Assembly: GCA_013816805.1 (NCBI GenBank)
Contig: JACDDS010000009.1
Location: 1 to 64,000, forward strand
Direction of reading: 5' to 3'
Source: Chitinophagales bacterium
GTDB taxonomy: Bacteria > Bacteroidota > Bacteroidia > Chitinophagales > UBA10324
DNA: 64,000 nt
Every line of letters begins with the position of its first letter. The stretch's first letter is position 1. Under the pieces are notes generated by a model, which was given only the letters and a program-made list of their open reading frames with translations, had not been told where the DNA came from and did not search any database. Shown here piece after piece: positions 54,525-64,000 of this stretch. Both the position numbers and the translations under genes were made by a program.

Positions 54525-54598
54525 TAGGCCCGGGCAGAGTTGAACTGCCGACCTCTACATTATCAGTGTAGCGCTCTAACCAACTGAGCTACGAGCCT
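54525..54598 (-). tRNA. tRNA-Ile (anticodon GAT)
   Basis: 74 nt with a full cloverleaf. The acceptor AGGCTCG pairs with CGGGCCT; the anticodon loop CTGATAA gives GAT; the T-arm is GGCAGTTCAACTCTGCC. It precedes tRNA-Ala by 59 nt on the same strand and is probably cotranscribed with it. Confidence 0.95.
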
Positions 54599-54675
54599 AT
54601 AATTCCGCCTGGGCTTTACATAAACTAAAAGAACAAAAAATATTAATGCGTTTAAGCTGATTAAACGCAAGTGCG

Positions 54676-54683
54676 CAAAAGTA
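54676..54683 (-). promoter_or_regulatory. Promoter of the tRNA pair, -7 element TACTTTTG
   Basis: It matches TAnnTTTG, 77 nt upstream of tRNA-Ile. A perfect hairpin GCGTTTAA/TTAAACGC (54648-54668) lies just downstream and would sit at the 5' end of the primary transcript. Confidence 0.5.
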
Positions 54684-54787
54684 AAATTTTTCCTGAAATG
54701 AAATTACCTTTTAATTATTACATTGATCGTTAGGTAAAGGATTTAAATTGAATTTTCATTTACAATCTTCAGATACTTAGCCAATAG

Positions 54788-55855
54788 ATGAAAAATTTTT
54801 TTTTATATACGGGTATGGCATACCTGGTATTGTCCTGTCTATTACTCTATGAAACCCATTTTATTTTTCCGGATAGCGACATAAATAATGGCAAGACATC
54901 ACCTCATCTTTTCATAAGTTTCTATAATGTGGAAAATCTTTTTGATACTGTTGATGCCCCCGGGATTGATGATGCAGAATTTCTTCCCGAAGGAAAACAT
55001 GAATGGAACACTAGAAAATACAGCACCAAGCTAACTCATATTGCGAGTGTAATTAAAAGTATGAATGAAGGTCAGGGAGCGGATATCGTGGGTTTAGCAG
55101 AAGTTGAAAATATGGGAGTGGTAAAGGATTTAATCGCTGATCCTCAATTAAAAGCTCTGAAATATGGAATTGTCCATCATGAATCACCTGATACACGCGG
55201 AATTGATGTGGCAATGATCTACAAAAAGAATTGCCTTCGGGTAACAGGCACGAGATTTTTTCATGTCAATATCAGTAAATACGATGACAAGCCCACAAGA
55301 GATATTGTAATGGTAGAAGGCATCGACATTAAAGATGATACACTCCTCTTTTTTCTTAACCACTGGTCGTCAAGGAGAGGAGGAATAAAAGAAACCGAGC
55401 CAAAGAGACGGGCGGCAGCAATGGTTTTGAAAAAAGCAATAGATTCCATTGAGTTTTATCATCCTTATTCAAAAATAATTGTGATGGGAGATTTTAATGA
55501 AAATCCTACTGACCCTGCTATTACCGGGATACTTCATGCCACTAAATTTCCTGATTTCACTTCGTCAAATTCTCTATACAACGCCGCTAACAATTTCAAT
55601 TGGAGAACAGGTGAAGGCACGGAATGGTATCACGGAGATTGGAGCCGTTTTATTCAGATAATTTTTTCAACCTCAGTTATAAAAAACCAATTGGATCTGA
55701 ACGGAAAATTTAATGACATCCATATTTTTAAACCGCCATGGCTTATGATTGAAGATACCTTTTATCATCAATTAGTTCCATACCGGACCTTTGAAGATGG
55801 AAAACCAATTGGATACAGTGATCATCTTCCGGTTTATTCACAGCTTGATTTATAG
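54788..55855 (+). CDS. Endonuclease/exonuclease/phosphatase (EEP) family protein
   Basis: The 355-residue protein has an N-terminal hydrophobic segment (TGMAYLVLSCLLLYETHFIF), which suggests export or membrane anchoring, then the EEP fold: SFYNVENLFDTVDAPGIDDA, DIVGLAEVENMGVVKDL with the metal-binding glutamate, FFLNHWSSRRGG near 185, VMGDFNENPTD near 230 and GYSDHLPVYSQL at the end with the catalytic histidine. The family includes DNases, phosphatases and phosphodiesterases; the substrate cannot be told. It stands alone. Confidence 0.88.
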   Translation: MKNFFLYTGMAYLVLSCLLLYETHFIFPDSDINNGKTSPHLFISFYNVENLFDTVDAPGIDDAEFLPEGKHEWNTRKYSTKLTHIASVIKSMNEGQGADIVGLAEVENMGVVKDLIADPQLKALKYGIVHHESPDTRGIDVAMIYKKNCLRVTGTRFFHVNISKYDDKPTRDIVMVEGIDIKDDTLLFFLNHWSSRRGGIKETEPKRRAAAMVLKKAIDSIEFYHPYSKIIVMGDFNENPTDPAITGILHATKFPDFTSSNSLYNAANNFNWRTGEGTEWYHGDWSRFIQIIFSTSVIKNQLDLNGKFNDIHIFKPPWLMIEDTFYHQLVPYRTFEDGKPIGYSDHLPVYSQLDL

Positions 55856-55856
55856 C

Positions 55857-55886
55857 TTTGCCTGTTGGAATGATATTGTAATTTTG
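55857..55886 (+). promoter_or_regulatory. korAB promoter with both -33 and -7 boxes
   Basis: TTTG (55857-55860), an 18-nt spacer and TAATTTTG (55879-55886) match the Bacteroidota primary promoter. It is 85 nt upstream of korA and the best two-box promoter in the window. Confidence 0.6.
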
Positions 55887-55971
55887 GTTGTTTAGATGTA
55901 AAATTTAGAAACAATTAATTCCATATTCGGAATGGCAATGATTTTAGTCTGCTTGAAGAAATTTAAATTAT

Positions 55972-57810
55972 ATGGGTGTTGAAACAAAAATCTTAGAGGA
56001 AGTAGTAATAAAATTTGCGGGGGATTCAGGTGATGGCATGCAATTAACCGGTGGTCAATTCACTAATACATCGGCATTGTTTGGAAATGATTTAGGAACC
56101 TTCCCCGATTTCCCGGCAGAAATACGGGCTCCGCAGGGAACACTTGCCGGTGTATCCGGCTATCAGCTAAATTTTGGCAGTAAGGAAATCTTCACACCTG
56201 GCGACTTGTGTGATGTATTAATTGCAATGAATTCAGCTGCTCTTAAAGTGAACCTGAGCAATCTGAAAAGTGATGGAATCATCATCGCCAATATATCAGG
56301 TTTTGATGTAAAAAACCTAAAGCTTGCCGGGTATGATAAAAGCCCGATTGACGATGGGTCGCTGGAAGGGTTCAACCTTATAAAGATGGATGTTACAAAG
56401 CTTACACGCGATGCTATAGAAGATATTCCATTGGGCGTAAAGGAAAAAGACCGCTGTAAAAATATGTTTGTGCTGGGTTTTTTGTATTGGATGTTCGATA
56501 GGCCCATGGAAAATACAATCAATTTTATTCAATCTAAGTTTTCAAATAATGAAGATGTGCGTGAAGCCAATTTACGTGTATTAAAAGCTGGATATCATTA
56601 CGGTGATACCACCGAAACTTTTACTACCCGTTTTCATGTGGAAAAGGCAAAGATGGAACCTGGCACCTACCGCAATATCATGGGAAACCAGGCTGTGGCT
56701 ATAGGACTGGTAGCTGCATCGCAAAGATCAGGATTACCTCTATTCCTGGGCTCTTATCCAATTACTCCAGCCTCAGATATCCTGCATGAATTAGCAAAGT
56801 ATAAAAACTTTGGAGTCAGAACATTCCAGGCGGAAGATGAAATTGCTGCCATATGTTCCTGTATTGGAGCTTCATTCGGGGGATCATTAGCAATTACTAC
56901 TACGTCCGGGCCAGGCATGGCTTTAAAAGCTGAGGCCATGGGATTAGCGGTTATGCTTGAAATTCCACTAATTATCTGTAACATACAAAGAGGCGGACCA
57001 TCCACAGGGTTGCCAACAAAAACAGAACAATCAGATCTAATGCAAGCCATTTATGGCAGAAATGGTGAATGTCCAATGCCTGTAATTGCAGCAAAATCAC
57101 CTGCGGATTGTTTCGATGCAGTCTTTGAAGCCTGTAAAATTTCCGTTCAGCACATGACTCCAGTAATTTTTTTAAGCGATGGTTATATTGCAAATGGAGC
57201 CGAACCCTGGAAGTTTCCGCTGACAAGTCAACTGGATGAAATTAAAGCGGAGTTTGCGAAACCGTTAGAAAATAATGAAAAATTTCTACCCTATCAGCGG
57301 GATGAAAAACTTTCACGGCCCTGGGCTGTTCCCGGAACCAAAGGACTGGAACACCGGATTGGAGGTTTGGAAAAGGAAAATATTACCGGTAATATTTCTT
57401 ATGAAGCACAAAATCATGAATTCATGGTGAAGCTGCGCGAAGAAAAAGTTAACCGGATTTCGGATTATATTCCCTTACAGGAGTTAGACAATGGTCCTGA
57501 AAAAGGCGAACTTCTTGTTGTAGGATGGGGAGGTACATACGGTGCCATTAAAGCCGCTGTTAAGGAATTATTAACCGAAGGCTATAAAGTTTCTCATATT
57601 CACCTCCGGCATTTAAAGCCGTTTCCTAAGAATCTCGGTGAGATCCTTAATAATTTTGAAAAGGTGATGATACCGGAAATAAATAATGGTCAACTGGTTA
57701 AAATTATCAGGGATAAATTTATGATACCGGCAATACCCTATAACAAAATACAGGGCATTCCCATACAGAAGACAGAGTTAATAGTAAAGATTAAAGAGCT
57801 ATTGCAATAA
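55972..57810 (+). CDS. korA: 2-oxoglutarate:ferredoxin oxidoreductase, alpha subunit (gamma-alpha fusion)
   Basis: KorAB oxidises 2-oxoglutarate to succinyl-CoA with ferredoxin. The 612-residue protein joins the gamma domain (about 1-190: VIKFAGDSGDGMQLTGGQF) and the alpha (pyrimidine-binding) domain (about 210-440: GNQAVAIGLVAASQRSGLPL, FQAEDEIAAICSCIGASFGG, TTTSGPGMALKAEAMGLAVM) and a C-terminal transketolase-like domain (GELLVVGWGGTYGAIKAAV). This is the normal fused form in Bacteroidota. korB follows after 50 nt. Confidence 0.93.
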   Translation: MGVETKILEEVVIKFAGDSGDGMQLTGGQFTNTSALFGNDLGTFPDFPAEIRAPQGTLAGVSGYQLNFGSKEIFTPGDLCDVLIAMNSAALKVNLSNLKSDGIIIANISGFDVKNLKLAGYDKSPIDDGSLEGFNLIKMDVTKLTRDAIEDIPLGVKEKDRCKNMFVLGFLYWMFDRPMENTINFIQSKFSNNEDVREANLRVLKAGYHYGDTTETFTTRFHVEKAKMEPGTYRNIMGNQAVAIGLVAASQRSGLPLFLGSYPITPASDILHELAKYKNFGVRTFQAEDEIAAICSCIGASFGGSLAITTTSGPGMALKAEAMGLAVMLEIPLIICNIQRGGPSTGLPTKTEQSDLMQAIYGRNGECPMPVIAAKSPADCFDAVFEACKISVQHMTPVIFLSDGYIANGAEPWKFPLTSQLDEIKAEFAKPLENNEKFLPYQRDEKLSRPWAVPGTKGLEHRIGGLEKENITGNISYEAQNHEFMVKLREEKVNRISDYIPLQELDNGPEKGELLVVGWGGTYGAIKAAVKELLTEGYKVSHIHLRHLKPFPKNLGEILNNFEKVMIPEINNGQLVKIIRDKFMIPAIPYNKIQGIPIQKTELIVKIKELLQ

Positions 57811-57860
57811 ATATTTTCAACAAAAGCAGTTTAGCATTGTACAATATTTAAATCTGAAAA

Positions 57861-58904
57861 ATGGCAGATATACTGATCCCGGATGCATTAGAATTAAAGC
57901 TTAGCCCTAAAGATTTTCAAACGGACCAGGATGTACGATGGTGTCCCGGCTGTGGAGATTATTCTATTTTAAAACAAGTGCATACCATTCTTCCTCAATT
58001 GGGTTTGAAAAAGGAAAATATTGTTTTTATCAGTGGCATCGGATGCTCTTCCCGATTCCCTTATTATACAAATACCTTCGGAATGCATTCCATTCACGGC
58101 AGGGCAACTGCTGTGGCTTCGGGATTAAAGGCTACACGTCCTGAGCTCAGTGTTTGGATAGTTACTGGAGATGGGGATGCAATGTCAATTGGAGGCAACC
58201 ATTTTATCCATTTATTGCGAAGAAATTTTGATGTTAATATTTTGCTTTTCAATAATCAAATTTATGGTTTAACGAAAGGTCAATACTCCCCCACTTCAGA
58301 AGAAAATAAGATAACAAAATCCACTCCTTATGGCTCCGTGGATCATCCTTTTAATCCCATTGCATTGGCATTAGGCGCAGATGCCACATTTGTTGCCCGG
58401 TCTATAGATCGAGATCCGGCCCATCTGCAACAAATGCTGTTGCGAACCTGGAAACATAAGGGTGCCTCATTCCTGGAAATATATCAAAACTGCAATATCT
58501 ATAACGATGGAGCATTTGAAATTTTCACCGAAAAGGCAACCAAAAAAGAGAACGATCTTTTTCTTGTTCACGGTCAGCCGTTAGTGTTCGGTAATCTTGA
58601 GGATAAAGGCATCCGGCTTGACGGATTTACACCCCAGGTGGTCAGCCTAACAAACGGATACTCTAAGGATGATCTGATGATTCACGATGAAAACGACATC
58701 AATAAATCAATGATACTCTCGCGGCTTTATGAAATGAAGTCTGAAGAGTATATATTTCCAAAACCCTTTGGCGTATTTTTTATCCGTGACCGCTCTACCT
58801 ATGAGGAAGTGATGAACGAACAAATAAATACATCTGTCGGGAAATTAGGAAAAGGGGACCTTGATAAATTATTGATTGGAAAAGAAAATTGGATAGTTGA
58901 ATGA
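57861..58904 (+). CDS. korB: 2-oxoglutarate:ferredoxin oxidoreductase, beta subunit
   Basis: The beta subunit binds thiamine diphosphate and iron-sulfur clusters. The 347-residue protein has the cluster/thiamine motif WCPGCGDYSILKQV near 28, SGIGCSSRFPYYTNTFGMHS near 55 and the TPP signature VTGDGDAMSIGGNHFIHLLR near 95, plus NCNIYNDGAFEIFTEKATKK. The small iron-sulfur delta subunit is not adjacent. It is cotranscribed with korA. Confidence 0.93.
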   Translation: MADILIPDALELKLSPKDFQTDQDVRWCPGCGDYSILKQVHTILPQLGLKKENIVFISGIGCSSRFPYYTNTFGMHSIHGRATAVASGLKATRPELSVWIVTGDGDAMSIGGNHFIHLLRRNFDVNILLFNNQIYGLTKGQYSPTSEENKITKSTPYGSVDHPFNPIALALGADATFVARSIDRDPAHLQQMLLRTWKHKGASFLEIYQNCNIYNDGAFEIFTEKATKKENDLFLVHGQPLVFGNLEDKGIRLDGFTPQVVSLTNGYSKDDLMIHDENDINKSMILSRLYEMKSEEYIFPKPFGVFFIRDRSTYEEVMNEQINTSVGKLGKGDLDKLLIGKENWIVE

Positions 58905-58958
58905 ATTAATATTTATCGGGGAGAGATTATGGTGAAACTAAATCGACATAAGAACAAA

Positions 58959-60506
58959 TCAGGTTACTCGCTTAGCTTCTAAGAATTTCATCCAGTCGTC
59001 TAATTGTTCCTTTTTAAACACCCTGGGAAATTTATGCTGGCCACCCATTTTACCCTGAATCCGCATATAGTCCAGAAAATAGTGTGTAGGGAGAATTTGT
59101 ACCATAACCTCTTTTAAAGCCGAAGTACGTTCTGTAGCATAGTCGTCATTTAGCTGGCATAAATAATTGTCCAGCTTTTGCCTGAAAGTTTTCGTATCTA
59201 CAGTATCATCGCATCCGATATACCATTGGTGAGCAAATAATCCTTCGTAAGGAACTCCGCCCACTGTAAACTCACGAATCTCAATATGGAGATCATTGGC
59301 AACCATTTCGATCGCGCGGTTCATATTGTCAACGGAAAGATGTTCTCCCGTCAGGCTGAGGTAATGTTTTGTTCTGCCTACAATAATAATCTCTGCCCTG
59401 GTTTTTGAAGTAAACTTTATAACATCACCAATCAAATACCGCCATGTGCCTGCACAGGTGGTAAGCAACAATGCATAAGGGATATCTTCTTCCACCTCAC
59501 CAATATGAAATGCTCTTGCCTCGGGAAGCTGGTTTCCATTGCTGTCAAAATTCGTTTCATTAAAGGGAATAAATTCATAGTAAATTCCATTGTTAAGCAA
59601 CATACGCATGCCACTGGATTCTGAATTATCCTGGAAAGCAATAAAACCCTCAGAAGCCAGATAGGTATCAATATCCACCATAGCTTTTCCAAAAAGTTTT
59701 TTAAATCCATTTTTGTATGGTTCAAATGACACACCGCTGTGTACATACACGGAGAGATTAGGCCAGATGTCGTGAATCGTTTTTGCGTGATTTAATTCAA
59801 TGATCCGCTCCAGCATAATTTGTATCCATGCCGGGACACCTACTATTATTGATACATCCCATCTGCGCGCCCTCCTCGCAATAATATTTAATTTCCGATC
59901 CCAATCTTTTTCTTTGGCTATTTTTTTCCCTGGTCGATAAAAGACCTGGAACCAGAATGGAATCTTCTTTGCACTTATACCGCTCAAGTCTCCTTCAAAA
60001 TAACTGCCGCGCTTGTTTAGGGTTGTGCTTCCACCAAGCATTACAATGGTTTTTTCAAATGTTGCCGGAGATAAATTAAAATTTTTTCCTGAAAGAATTT
60101 GCTTTACAGAAGCTCTCTTAATGGCTGTGATCATATCACCTGTAAGCGGAATTCTTTTACTCGATGACTCACTGGTTCCTGAACTAAGTGCAAAATATTT
60201 GGTTTTCCCTGGCCAGCACACATTATCTTCCCCATTTAAAGTGCGATTCCACCATTGATCTAAGATTGAATTATAATCGTAGAGTGGAATTCTTTCCTGG
60301 AATGTCTTTAGTATATTTTCTGAATACAGAATATCATGAAAGCGATAATGTATTCCAAACCTGGTATATGCAGCCTTTCTCAACAGCCGTTTAAGCTGCT
60401 TTTCCTGCTGCCGCAGTGGAGTTACAGGTAAAAGCCGATTACGCTGGACCTTCAGCCTTTCATTTAAAACAATGGTACGCTTAATCAGCTGACCCAGCAA
60501 TGGCAT
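58959..60506 (-). CDS. GH3-like acyl-adenylate-forming enzyme
   Basis: The 515-residue protein belongs to the GH3 (auxin-responsive-promoter-like) family of adenylate-forming amidosynthetases, named for plant homologues. It shows the phosphate-binding segment KYFALSSGTSESSSKRIPLT near residue 105, GVPAWIQIMLERI near 222, TYLASEGFIAFQDNS near 285 and the hinge/adenine segment RYLIGDVIKFTSKTRAEIII near 360. Bacterial members occur in many Bacteroidota, with no known substrate; plants conjugate amino acids to hormones. No neighbour suggests a pathway. Confidence 0.83.
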   Translation of the reverse strand: MPLLGQLIKRTIVLNERLKVQRNRLLPVTPLRQQEKQLKRLLRKAAYTRFGIHYRFHDILYSENILKTFQERIPLYDYNSILDQWWNRTLNGEDNVCWPGKTKYFALSSGTSESSSKRIPLTGDMITAIKRASVKQILSGKNFNLSPATFEKTIVMLGGSTTLNKRGSYFEGDLSGISAKKIPFWFQVFYRPGKKIAKEKDWDRKLNIIARRARRWDVSIIVGVPAWIQIMLERIIELNHAKTIHDIWPNLSVYVHSGVSFEPYKNGFKKLFGKAMVDIDTYLASEGFIAFQDNSESSGMRMLLNNGIYYEFIPFNETNFDSNGNQLPEARAFHIGEVEEDIPYALLLTTCAGTWRYLIGDVIKFTSKTRAEIIIVGRTKHYLSLTGEHLSVDNMNRAIEMVANDLHIEIREFTVGGVPYEGLFAHQWYIGCDDTVDTKTFRQKLDNYLCQLNDDYATERTSALKEVMVQILPTHYFLDYMRIQGKMGGQHKFPRVFKKEQLDDWMKFLEAKRVT

Positions 60507-60646
60507 AGCTACTGGTTTTATGTAAAGGTAAAATGATTCATCATTAGGGTGGGAAGAACTTACTTTAACTATTGATTATGAAAACCGGGCTGCACCCTTT
60601 AATGCATAAATAAATTATAAGCATCTTTGTAATTACAGGTTATCAT

Positions 60647-61195
60647 TTGGAGTCATCTCAATCTATATTAATTCCGGAAAACGAGCTGGTATCCCGGCTC
60701 TTTAAGAAAGACGAGCAAGCGTTTTCTTATCTCTACGACAATTATGCTCCGGCTTTGTATGGCGTTATCTATCGAATAGTGCTGGAAGAAGAAACAGCTG
60801 AAGATATTCTGCAGGAAGCTTTTATAAAGATCTGGATCAATTTTCTCCAATATGATAAAACAAAGGGAAAGCTCTTTACCTGGATGATAAATATTGTGCG
60901 AAATCTTGCTATCGATTCTACCCGTTCAAAGAGCTTTAAAAATTCACAAAAAAACCTTGACCTTGATAAAACCGTAGATTATATCGATAGCAGAAAAAAC
61001 ACCAGTTTTCAGCCGGACCAGATAGGATTAAAATTGTTTCTTAACAAGCTAAGGCCGGAACAACGAATTGTTCTTGATCTCGTTTACTTTAAAGGCTTTA
61101 CCCAGGCGGAAATAGCGAAAGAATTAAACATTCCTTTAGGAACCGTAAAAACAAGAGTACGAATGGCATTGATTCAATTACGATCTATTATGTAG
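60647..61195 (+). CDS. ECF-family RNA polymerase sigma factor
   Basis: The 182-residue protein has the sigma region 2 (FSYLYDNYAPALYGVIYRIV, AEDILQEAFIKIW) and region 4 helix-turn-helix (LVYFKGFTQAEIAKELNIPL with GTVKTRVRMAL). Extracytoplasmic-function sigma factors redirect transcription when a membrane anti-sigma releases them. The likely start is a TTG at 60647, there being no suitable ATG. The anti-sigma gene starts 4 nt after its stop, so the two are made together. Confidence 0.9.
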   Translation: MESSQSILIPENELVSRLFKKDEQAFSYLYDNYAPALYGVIYRIVLEEETAEDILQEAFIKIWINFLQYDKTKGKLFTWMINIVRNLAIDSTRSKSFKNSQKNLDLDKTVDYIDSRKNTSFQPDQIGLKLFLNKLRPEQRIVLDLVYFKGFTQAEIAKELNIPLGTVKTRVRMALIQLRSIM

Positions 61196-61199
61196 CTCT

Positions 61200-62027
61200 G
61201 TGAACACGACCGATTACATAGAATCCGGAATACTTGACCTATACGTCTCTGGCTTTCTTTCTACAGAAGAAATGCGGGATGTAGAAGCCAAAGCTTGTCA
61301 ATACCACGAAATTAAAATCGAGCTCGAATCTTTACAAAACACTCTGGAAAAATTTGTTTTCAAGCATTCCATGGAGATTCGGCCTGAAGTAAAGCAGAAA
61401 GTTATAAAAGCTGTTAAAGCGCAAGGCACCAGTGATAAAATGCCTGTAGGCAGACAAGTGAGGGCTATAAATTCAAGAAACACCACATTCAGTAATGTAC
61501 TTGCAGCAGCGAGTATAGTGTTGCTGATAACCATAGGCGCCGTGGCTATTTATTTTTCCAATCAGAACAAGGACCTGAAAAAAAATATTGCTGACCTACA
61601 ATCTCAATTTCACAATGCGCAATTATTAGATCAGAAACAATTAAATGAGGCAATAGCAAAAGCTAAAGAGAGTTCGGCCCGACTTAAATTTTTTACAGAT
61701 ACCGGTACTACGAGAATTGCTATGAAAGGCCTGCTAAAACATAGAAACAGCGGTGTTATCGTTTATTGGAATAAGCGAAGCCATGAAGTTTTTCTGAATG
61801 TAACATCATTACCTATTCCGGAAGGTGATCAGCAATACCAACTTTGGTATATTGATCCTAAGAAGGGGCCTGTAAGTGCCGGTGTGTTTAGTGTAAAACC
61901 TGGTGAAATGCAGAAAATGAAATCCGCTTCTGACGCTGCTGCTTTTGCAGTTACTCTTGAGCCTAAGGGAGGAAGTGACAAACCTACTCTCAGCAATATG
62001 TACATGATCGGCACTGTGAGCTCATAG
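61200..62027 (+). CDS. RskA-like membrane anti-sigma factor
   Basis: The 275-residue protein has an N-terminal cytoplasmic helical part (about 1-100), one transmembrane helix (VLAAASIVLLITIGAVAIYF near 100-120), a coiled-coil stretch (KDLKKNIADLQSQFHNAQ), and an RskA C-terminal domain (EVFLNVTSLPIPEGDQQYQL and WYIDPKKGPVSAGVF). It should hold the sigma factor at the membrane until released by a signal outside or by proteolysis. The start is GTG at 61200. Confidence 0.88.
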   Translation: MNTTDYIESGILDLYVSGFLSTEEMRDVEAKACQYHEIKIELESLQNTLEKFVFKHSMEIRPEVKQKVIKAVKAQGTSDKMPVGRQVRAINSRNTTFSNVLAAASIVLLITIGAVAIYFSNQNKDLKKNIADLQSQFHNAQLLDQKQLNEAIAKAKESSARLKFFTDTGTTRIAMKGLLKHRNSGVIVYWNKRSHEVFLNVTSLPIPEGDQQYQLWYIDPKKGPVSAGVFSVKPGEMQKMKSASDAAAFAVTLEPKGGSDKPTLSNMYMIGTVSS

Positions 62028-62108
62028 CATACTTGCTGTAATCAGATCCTATTTTTTTCTAATTATGATTGGCTTCAATGTACTTGAGGTTATTTAATTA
62101 CTGCTTTC

Positions 62109-62116
62109 TATATTTG
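62109..62116 (+). promoter_or_regulatory. -7 element TATATTTG for ligA
   Basis: It matches TAnnTTTG, 67 nt upstream of the ligA ATG. A good -33 TTTG is not clear. Confidence 0.4.
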
Positions 62117-62165
62117 AATTGAACTTCCGATGAATTTCCGGTAACTATCACCTGTCGGGATTTGA

Positions 62166-64000
<1,835 letters not shown>

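Overview
The window comes from a bacterium of the phylum Bacteroidota, probably an uncultured relative of the Chitinophagales/Sphingobacteriales. Three things point there: a type IX secretion (T9SS) component (porQ) together with three secreted proteins carrying T9SS C-terminal sorting domains; many start regions preceded by the Bacteroidota -7 promoter element TAnnTTTG; and typical Bacteroidota families such as DUF3943, GH3-like, GlcNAc-kinase-like and the Bacteroidota form of LptD.

Left arm (1-12,540): an accessory defence island. A minus-strand type I restriction-modification locus reads hsdR -> GxxExxY gene -> metallophosphoesterase/P-loop NTPase fusion -> hsdM -> HTH/ImmA-type metallopeptidase -> PIN-like DUF4411 -> hsdS. 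A stand-alone 5'-3' exonuclease gene converges on hsdS. The island shows rearrangement: a second hsdR 3' end lies beyond the GxxExxY gene, and hsdM carries two palindromic repeats inserted in frame. The 1,036-residue fusion protein has all the hallmarks of a STAND-like antiphage effector and is the best candidate for an undescribed system. The first 250 bases hold an intrinsic-terminator-like hairpin and four alternating copies of TTGGTCT.

Middle (12,600-45,800): mostly chromosomal housekeeping and envelope genes. These are an ammonium transporter, a DUF6766 membrane protein, a retropepsin-like/PDZ protein, folC divergent from porQ-cmk-ispH, def-ruvX, a UbiA/MqnP-type prenyltransferase with a DUF1573 protein, amidase and lptD (divergent), a TPR lipoprotein, a DUF4197 lipoprotein, cinA, trmD, an MsbA-type ABC exporter, a DUF3943 protein, pdhB, a GlcNAc-kinase-like protein, a PfkB kinase and asd. 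A T9SS propeller gene next to asd is flanked by a perfect 26-bp direct repeat, and beyond it lies an unannotated 32-codon membrane-peptide gene with its own terminator.

Right arm (45,800-64,000): the str operon (rpsL-rpsG-fusA), a surface sulfatase with fibronectin domains, pepP, an RmlD-like reductase preceded by a structured region ending in an intrinsic terminator, a tRNA-Ile/tRNA-Ala pair with a decayed tRNA-Ala copy downstream, an EEP-family phosphatase/nuclease, korAB, a GH3-like gene, an ECF sigma/anti-sigma pair, and ligA running off the right edge. Starts were moved inward from the longest open frame where a promoter element or family alignment argued for it. Base-composition remarks are by eye, not computed.
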